Origin: DAOVGZ01 sp964477815
GTDB lineage: Bacteria; Babelota; Babeliae; Babelales; Vermiphilaceae
Assembly (NCBI GenBank): GCA_964477815.1
Contig: CAYZEO010000001.1
Coordinates: forward strand, 1 to 64,000
DNA length: 64,000 bases
Direction of reading: 5' to 3'
The notes beneath the pieces are model-generated. The model was not told where the DNA came from. It worked only from the letters and a program-made list of their open reading frames with translations, and made no database searches. This document shows, piece by piece, positions 59,940 to 64,000 of this stretch (the stretch's first letter is position 1; each line of letters begins with the position of its first letter). Both the position numbers and the translations under genes were made by a program.

Positions 59940-60474
59940 TCATGAACCCTTTCAAAAGATGGAAACTATAACGAACAGTAAATTTCAGTGAGATCTTTGT
60001 ACGCATGAATATCGTAACAAAAGATTCATAATCTGTAAAAATAAAACAAAAACCCAGTAATAAATCGGGCTTCTTTAACCACCATTCTTGATCCTAACAG
60101 TCAAGTCATGCCCCCTCCTCACGTAGCAACACACTATGCGCCTCTTTACAACTCAATGAACACAAAACATCCCATATGGCCTGTATATCGGCATACCCGC
60201 AATCCATACAAGGCCTAACAAGAACTTCAATGGCAAATAGCAAACTATTAGAGTATACTATTACAGGACCCAAGGAACCTGAAAAGCAATATTTTATAAC
60301 AAAAATTATCCAGAATGGCCCCAAAAGGGGCCGAGGTTACCCTCATCACAACAAAAACTACCCTTATGAACTCAACAACCCAAATAAACTTGCAAAAATC
60401 TACCCAAAAAATAGACTATATATAGTAACTCAAAGCCCTTATTTTTCAAATAGAAAAGAAAAAAGAAGCAAATA
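59940..60474. other. Intergenic region between translocase copy 2 and lon
   Basis: 535 bp with no secure gene. Two overlapping weak ORFs on opposite strands (60176-60475 plus, 60106-60324 minus) are present but unconvincing. A GC-rich hairpin GGCCCC-AAAA-GGGGCC lies at 60317-60332. The region must hold the divergent promoters of the translocase and lon; a TATATA at about 60418 may serve lon. A structured RNA is possible, but I recognise none. Confidence 0.4.
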
Positions 60475-62892
60475 ATGGAAATAGAAAAAAACATTGAGCC
60501 TTCCGCTCAAATAAATATATCTGAAGAGACGCTAGCCCTCCTTCCTCTGAAGAACGTTGTAATGCTACCCAAAAGTATCATTCCAATCATTGTAGGAAGA
60601 CGTGCTTCAATAAAAGCGGTTGAATATGCTCTAAAAAAGAATAAAACCATCTTCATCACTTCACAAAAATATTTTAAAACTGAGCAGCCGAAGCCTTCAG
60701 ACGTATTTTCCTATGGGACAAAATCAACCATTTTGCAAGTCATGCGAATGCCCAACGGAGCTCTGAAAATTTTAGCTGAAGGAATCTCACGAGCAAAAAT
60801 AGTATATGCAGAGTCAACTGATGGTTTCATAAACGTTCGTTACGAAACCCTTCCCACCACGAATATAGCAAATACAGTTGAAATCGAAGCTCTTTGGAGA
60901 CAATTGCGAACACTGTACAATACCTATGCAAAACTCAATGAAAAAGCTCCGATCAATCTTCTTTCAGCAACAAAAAATATTGCTGACATAGATTACACAA
61001 CCGATACAATTGCTGTTCACGTTAATCTATCAATTCACGAACGACAAGAAATACTAGAGACAGCTGATTTGCCGAAACGAATGCTCATCATCTGTAGACA
61101 TTTAAAAAGGGAAATAGAGATTCTTCAAACGGAACAGAAAATTCGCGGAAGAATTCAAACACAAGTTGAAAAAAATCAGCGTGAATATTATCTGACTGAA
61201 CAGATGAAGGCTATACAAAAGGAACTTGGCCGAGAAGATCACGCATCAGAACTTGATCAAATCAGAAAGAAAGCCAAAAATCTAGGACTTTCTCAAGAAG
61301 CTGCAGCAAAAGTTGAAAAGGAGCTCAAACGATTGGAGCAGATGCCTCCACTTTCAGCAGAAGCGGTTGTGAGTCGACACTATGTTGATTGGATGATATC
61401 GTTGCCGTGGAAAAAGATGAGCAAAGATAAAATCGGTCTTTCACAAGCTGAAAAAATACTAAATCAGCAACACTTTGGTCTCAAGAAAGCAAAAGAACGC
61501 ATCATTGAATTTTTAGCCGCAAAAAAATATTCCAAGACAATGGAGCGTTCGCCGATCATCTGTCTTGTTGGACCTCCAGGTGTTGGTAAAACGTCGCTTG
61601 CACAATCAATAGCTCAAAGCATGGGTCGAAAGTTTGTTCGCATATCCTTGGGGGGTGTGAAAGACGAAGCAGAAATTAGAGGACACAGACGAACTTACAT
61701 TGGGGCTTTGCCAGGAAAAATTGTCCAAAGTATGAAAAAAGCTGGTGTTAAAAATCCAGTTATACTCCTTGATGAAATCGATAAAATATCACAGGACATT
61801 CATGGAGATCCTGCTTCTGCGTTGCTAGAAGTTTTAGATCCGGAACAAAACAACAGCTTTGTCGATCACTTTCTCGATGTTGAATACGACCTTTCTAAAG
61901 TAATGTTTATTGCTACGGCTAACGTTCTTGAGGGAATACCGTACCCTCTTTTTGATCGAATGGAGATTGTAAATCTTGATGGGTACACTAGTGATGAAAA
62001 AATTGAAATTGCTAAAAAATTTCTGATTCCAAAAAACCTAAAAGAATACAACCTTACAACAAAAGAATTTAAAATCTCTCGAGCCCAACTGCGCAACGTC
62101 ACAGATAATTACACCAGAGAATCGGGGGTCAGACAGCTTGAACGTACAATCACAAAGCTAATGCGAAAAACAATTCAAAAAATCTTAAAAAATACTTCTA
62201 TTAAATCTGTCACTATAACAGACAAGCTCGTCAAAGAATGGCTCGGCAACCCAACCTTTAGAAAGACAAGTCTTAACAAACAAGAAAAAAAGATTGGCAT
62301 TGCAACCGGTCTAGCTTGGACAGAAGTTGGTGGCGACGTCCTTGAAATTGAAACCTCTGCCATATCTGGCAAGGGTGGACTTACCATGACAGGACAACTT
62401 GGAGATGTGATGCAAGAATCTGCACAAGCAGCATTGAGTTACATTCGAGCTCGCTCTTGTGCACTTGGATTGAAAAGTTCGTTTTACACGTCAAAAGATC
62501 TTCATATTCACATGCCTGAAGGAGCAACTCCTAAAGACGGCCCTTCAGCAGGAATTTCTATGTGCGCAGCTCTGATTTCTGCCCTTACTAAAAAGCCGCT
62601 TATTCCCAATTGTGCAATGACAGGAGAAATCACACTTCAAGGTCGAGTACTTGCAATCGGTGGATTAAAAGAAAAATTGCTTGCAGCAAAACAACACGAA
62701 ATTTCAACCGTTGTTGTTCCTCAGGAAAACTACGATGATGCTCAGGAAATACTCAAAGACACAGATCTTGGAAACCTGAAGCTTGCCTTTGCAAACAATA
62801 TGGATGAAGTTCTTGACGCAGTTTTCGGTAAAAAAGCATTTGATAAAAAAAGGTCTGCTAAAAGAAAAACAACAAAGCGACGATCAACTTAA
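60475..62892 (+). CDS. lon: ATP-dependent protease Lon
   Basis: The product is 805 residues. The N-terminal substrate domain (LLPLKNVVMLPKSIIPIIVG) is followed by AAA+ (Walker A GPPGVGKTSLAQ, Walker B VILLDEIDKI) and a C-terminal Ser-Lys protease domain (PKDGPSAGISM with Ser about 690; GGLKEKLLAAKQ with the Lys about 733). The order and size are normal, ending in a short basic tail (KKRSAKRKTTKRR). It degrades damaged and regulatory proteins in the cytoplasm. Confidence 0.97.
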   Translation: MEIEKNIEPSAQINISEETLALLPLKNVVMLPKSIIPIIVGRRASIKAVEYALKKNKTIFITSQKYFKTEQPKPSDVFSYGTKSTILQVMRMPNGALKILAEGISRAKIVYAESTDGFINVRYETLPTTNIANTVEIEALWRQLRTLYNTYAKLNEKAPINLLSATKNIADIDYTTDTIAVHVNLSIHERQEILETADLPKRMLIICRHLKREIEILQTEQKIRGRIQTQVEKNQREYYLTEQMKAIQKELGREDHASELDQIRKKAKNLGLSQEAAAKVEKELKRLEQMPPLSAEAVVSRHYVDWMISLPWKKMSKDKIGLSQAEKILNQQHFGLKKAKERIIEFLAAKKYSKTMERSPIICLVGPPGVGKTSLAQSIAQSMGRKFVRISLGGVKDEAEIRGHRRTYIGALPGKIVQSMKKAGVKNPVILLDEIDKISQDIHGDPASALLEVLDPEQNNSFVDHFLDVEYDLSKVMFIATANVLEGIPYPLFDRMEIVNLDGYTSDEKIEIAKKFLIPKNLKEYNLTTKEFKISRAQLRNVTDNYTRESGVRQLERTITKLMRKTIQKILKNTSIKSVTITDKLVKEWLGNPTFRKTSLNKQEKKIGIATGLAWTEVGGDVLEIETSAISGKGGLTMTGQLGDVMQESAQAALSYIRARSCALGLKSSFYTSKDLHIHMPEGATPKDGPSAGISMCAALISALTKKPLIPNCAMTGEITLQGRVLAIGGLKEKLLAAKQHEISTVVVPQENYDDAQEILKDTDLGNLKLAFANNMDEVLDAVFGKKAFDKKRSAKRKTTKRRST

Positions 62893-62950
62893 TAATTCGA
62901 CTCAATAAACAGCAGACAGCCAGTAAAAAACACACTCTTCACATAAAAAA

Positions 62951-62980
62951 TCTAGCATCCGGTTTTAAGATAATGCTAGA
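62951..62980. other. Hairpin downstream of lon
   Basis: TCTAGCAT (62951-62958) pairs perfectly with ATGCTAGA (62973-62980), loop of 14. It lies 58 bp after the lon stop without a T run directly after it, so it may be a weak terminator or a 3'-end stabiliser. Confidence 0.45.
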
Positions 62981-63028
62981 CAGTAACTGGTACCTATAAA
63001 AAAAATCAAAGGGAAAAAATAAAAAACC

Positions 63029-63058
63029 TTGAAATACGTTCTTCCGTGTTCATACCAT
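63029..63058 (+). promoter_or_regulatory. Promoter for the lysine-repeat lipoprotein
   Basis: TTGAAA (63029-63034) and TACCAT (63053-63058) with an 18-bp spacer lie about 70 bp before the ATG at 63127. An AAGGAG site (63113-63118) precedes the start. Confidence 0.4.
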
Positions 63059-63126
63059 AGACAAGAGAACGATTTTGAGTAAAAAAAGTAATAAAAACCT
63101 CTTTCTTACAAAAAAGGAGAAGATAG

Positions 63127-63684
63127 ATGAAGAAGCAGATATTGGCGCTGTTATGCGTAACTGCTATTCTTGTTGCCCCCGCCTGTAAAAAACCTGAACC
63201 CAGATCAAAACCGATAAAGAAAACAACCAGAAAAATCAAAAAACAGATGCCCGCAAAAGAAAATTTTACAAAAATTGAAACCAAAAACAAAGTAAAAGAA
63301 TATACAAAATACAAACGATACAGACAAAAAAAGAAACATAAAACCAACAAAATGATGGAAAAAGCGTCTAAGAAAAAACACAAAAAAATGCACAAAAAGC
63401 GCAAAAAAAACAAGAAGATGAAACGCAAGAAAAAGAAAAATAAGAAAGTCAAAAAGAAAAAGCACAAGAAAAAGAAAATCAAAAAGAAAAAGCGCAAGAA
63501 AAAGAAAATCAAAAAGAAAAAGCGCAAGAAAAAGAAAGTCAAAAAGAAAAAGCGCAAGAAAAAGAAAGTCAAAAAGAAAAGGCGCAAGAAAAAGAAAGTC
63601 AAAAAGAAAAGGCACAAGAAAAAGAAATACAAAAAAAACAAGAAGATGTCAGACGACATGATAATGGCGGAAGAAATATACTAA
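63127..63684 (+). CDS. Lysine-repeat lipoprotein
   Basis: The product is 185 residues. The N-terminus MKKQILALLCVTAILVAPAC is a lipoprotein signal with the acylated Cys at residue 20. The mature part is extremely rich in Lys and Arg: six copies of a 10-residue unit of the type KKKKRKKKKV follow a longer Lys/Met/His region. It ends with an acidic tail (MSDDMIMAEEIY). A strong ribosome site supports expression. Such a protein would be a positively charged surface or periplasmic tether for DNA, polyanions or teichoic/LPS phosphate; that is inference. Antisense Phe/Leu-rich frames are shadows. Confidence 0.7.
   Translation: MKKQILALLCVTAILVAPACKKPEPRSKPIKKTTRKIKKQMPAKENFTKIETKNKVKEYTKYKRYRQKKKHKTNKMMEKASKKKHKKMHKKRKKNKKMKRKKKKNKKVKKKKHKKKKIKKKKRKKKKIKKKKRKKKKVKKKKRKKKKVKKKRRKKKKVKKKRHKKKKYKKNKKMSDDMIMAEEIY
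63451..63630 (+). repeat. Six tandem copies of a 30-bp unit
   Basis: Units start at 63451, 63481, 63511, 63541, 63571 and 63601, each encoding ten residues (Lys/Arg with one Ile, Val or Tyr). They differ at only a few positions (gc/gg, a/g), so the array is young and likely to vary in copy number by slippage or recombination. Confidence 0.92.
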
Positions 63685-63696
63685 CTTTTAGAAAAT

Positions 63697-63738
63697 AAAA
63701 AAAGAGCGTTAGATACCAAAATATCTACGCTCTTTTTT
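63697..63738. terminator. Bidirectional terminator, lipoprotein / cmk
   Basis: AAAAAAGAGCGT pairs with ACGCTCTTTTTT, extended by TAGATA/TATCT, around a short loop. A and T runs on either side suit both the plus-strand lipoprotein and the minus-strand cmk, whose TAG stop lies inside the stem. Confidence 0.85.
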
Positions 63739-64000
63739 GCAGAATAAAATTTTGCATCCACTGAACCGTTTGACTTAAATTAAGGTCAGAATTGTCAATC
63801 TCAACCGCATCGGCCGGCTTTATTAATGGAGCAACTTCACGCTCTCTATCCCGTTTGTCACGCTCAGTAATTATGGCAATCGCCTGGGCACGAGATATAG
63901 TACTTCTCTTTCTTAGTCTATCAGCCTTCCAACGATCAGCACGCACACCTACAGATGCGGTTAAAAAGAATTTACAAGACGCTTGAGGAAAAACAACAGA
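63725..64000 (-). CDS. cmk: Cytidylate kinase, C-terminal part
   Basis: The frame is open to the window edge, so the 5' part is missing. The visible 91 residues fit the end of CMP kinase: VVFPQASCKFFLTASVGVRA, an ER..IT.RD..D..R-type segment (ERDKRDREREVAPL) and KPADAVEIDNSDLNLSQTV. The enzyme phosphorylates CMP/dCMP. The ATG-like start at 63946 is internal (GTG, Val) and should not be used. Confidence 0.88.
   Translation of the reverse strand, partial: SVVFPQASCKFFLTASVGVRADRWKADRLRKRSTISRAQAIAIITERDKRDREREVAPLIKPADAVEIDNSDLNLSQTVQWMQNFILQKRA

Noticed and set aside
60106..60324. Minus-strand ORF with two Cys pairs (CMDC, CSLSC) that faintly resembles a zinc ribbon
   Set aside because: No credible start or ribosome site and no family match; kept only as a remark on the intergenic region.
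60176..60475. Plus-strand 99-residue ORF touching the lon start
   Set aside because: No ribosome site, Lys/Asn/Pro/Tyr-rich composition as expected of random AT-rich frames, and it overlaps another weak ORF on the opposite strand. The TAATG contact with lon may be chance.
63451..63630. Tandem 30-bp repeats as a possible CRISPR array
   Set aside because: Units are contiguous without spacers and keep a coding frame; no cas genes are present.
63006..63659. Long minus-strand Phe/Leu-rich ORFs antisense to the lysine-repeat gene
   Set aside because: They are the mirror of AAA/AAG-rich codons and have no ribosome site; the plus-strand frame has a lipoprotein signal and a strong site.

Overview
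The window looks like a stretch of chromosome from a reduced, host-dependent Gram-negative bacterium, most likely of the candidate phylum Dependentiae (TM6). The reasons are: AT-rich, tightly packed DNA; two adjacent nucleotide-translocase (NTT/TLC) genes of the kind used by intracellular parasites to import host ATP or nucleotides; a Tol envelope system, an outer-membrane barrel candidate and DsbD; and many secreted proteins that resemble no common family. TGA is used as a stop (e.g. trxB, rpmH), so the code is the standard bacterial one. The phylum assignment is inference; no rRNA is present to test it.

Layout. 1-5.9 kb: unknown secreted or surface proteins around grpE. 6-12 kb: ssb, truB, pgsA, argS with small unknown genes. 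12-16.6 kb: tsf-pyrH-frr, tRNA-Lys, tRNA-Leu, tig, trxB. 16.6-19 kb: two unknown exported proteins. 19.4-20.1 kb: rpmH-rnpA-yidD. 20.3-24.5 kb: a compact same-strand group of four genes for exported proteins: two paralogues of unknown family, a Nudix protein and a macro-domain protein. 24.5-29.3 kb: PIN-PhoH ATPase, thrS, an unknown protein, nth. 29.4-35.5 kb: two paralogous membrane regulators. 35.5-46.3 kb: xer recombinase, mrdA, rpsT, rpmB, suhB, ftsH, tolQ-tolR-tolA-tolB, cca. 46.3-52 kb: exported proteins, tRNA-Ala, dsbD, a 100-N scaffold gap, hpf. 52-60 kb: der, dnaX, tRNA-Ser, rpsB, two NTTs. 60.5-64 kb: lon, a lysine-repeat lipoprotein and the end of cmk.

The two most unusual regions are these. 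(1) Two tandem genes (29594-32356 and 32730-35480) encode about seven membrane segments, sensor-like middle regions, an NtrC-type AAA+ domain whose Walker A, Walker B and GAFTGA motifs have all decayed, and a Fis-like DNA-binding end. Each is preceded by a tiny divergent ORF with a good ribosome site encoding a hydrophobic peptide (25 and 33 residues); the two peptides resemble each other. This could be a peptide/receptor or membrane-state sensing system. (2) The 20.3-24.5 kb group places exported macro-domain and Nudix proteins beside two exported paralogues with a conserved HGQ motif, suggesting extracytoplasmic or host-directed ADP-ribose chemistry.

Other points: a 76-bp GC-rich repeat (74/76 identical) abuts the CCA end of both tRNA-Ala and tRNA-Ser; the N gap is flanked by an identical 33-bp sequence and is probably an assembly artefact, since closing it restores a complete gene; and several convergent gene pairs overlap at their 3' ends.
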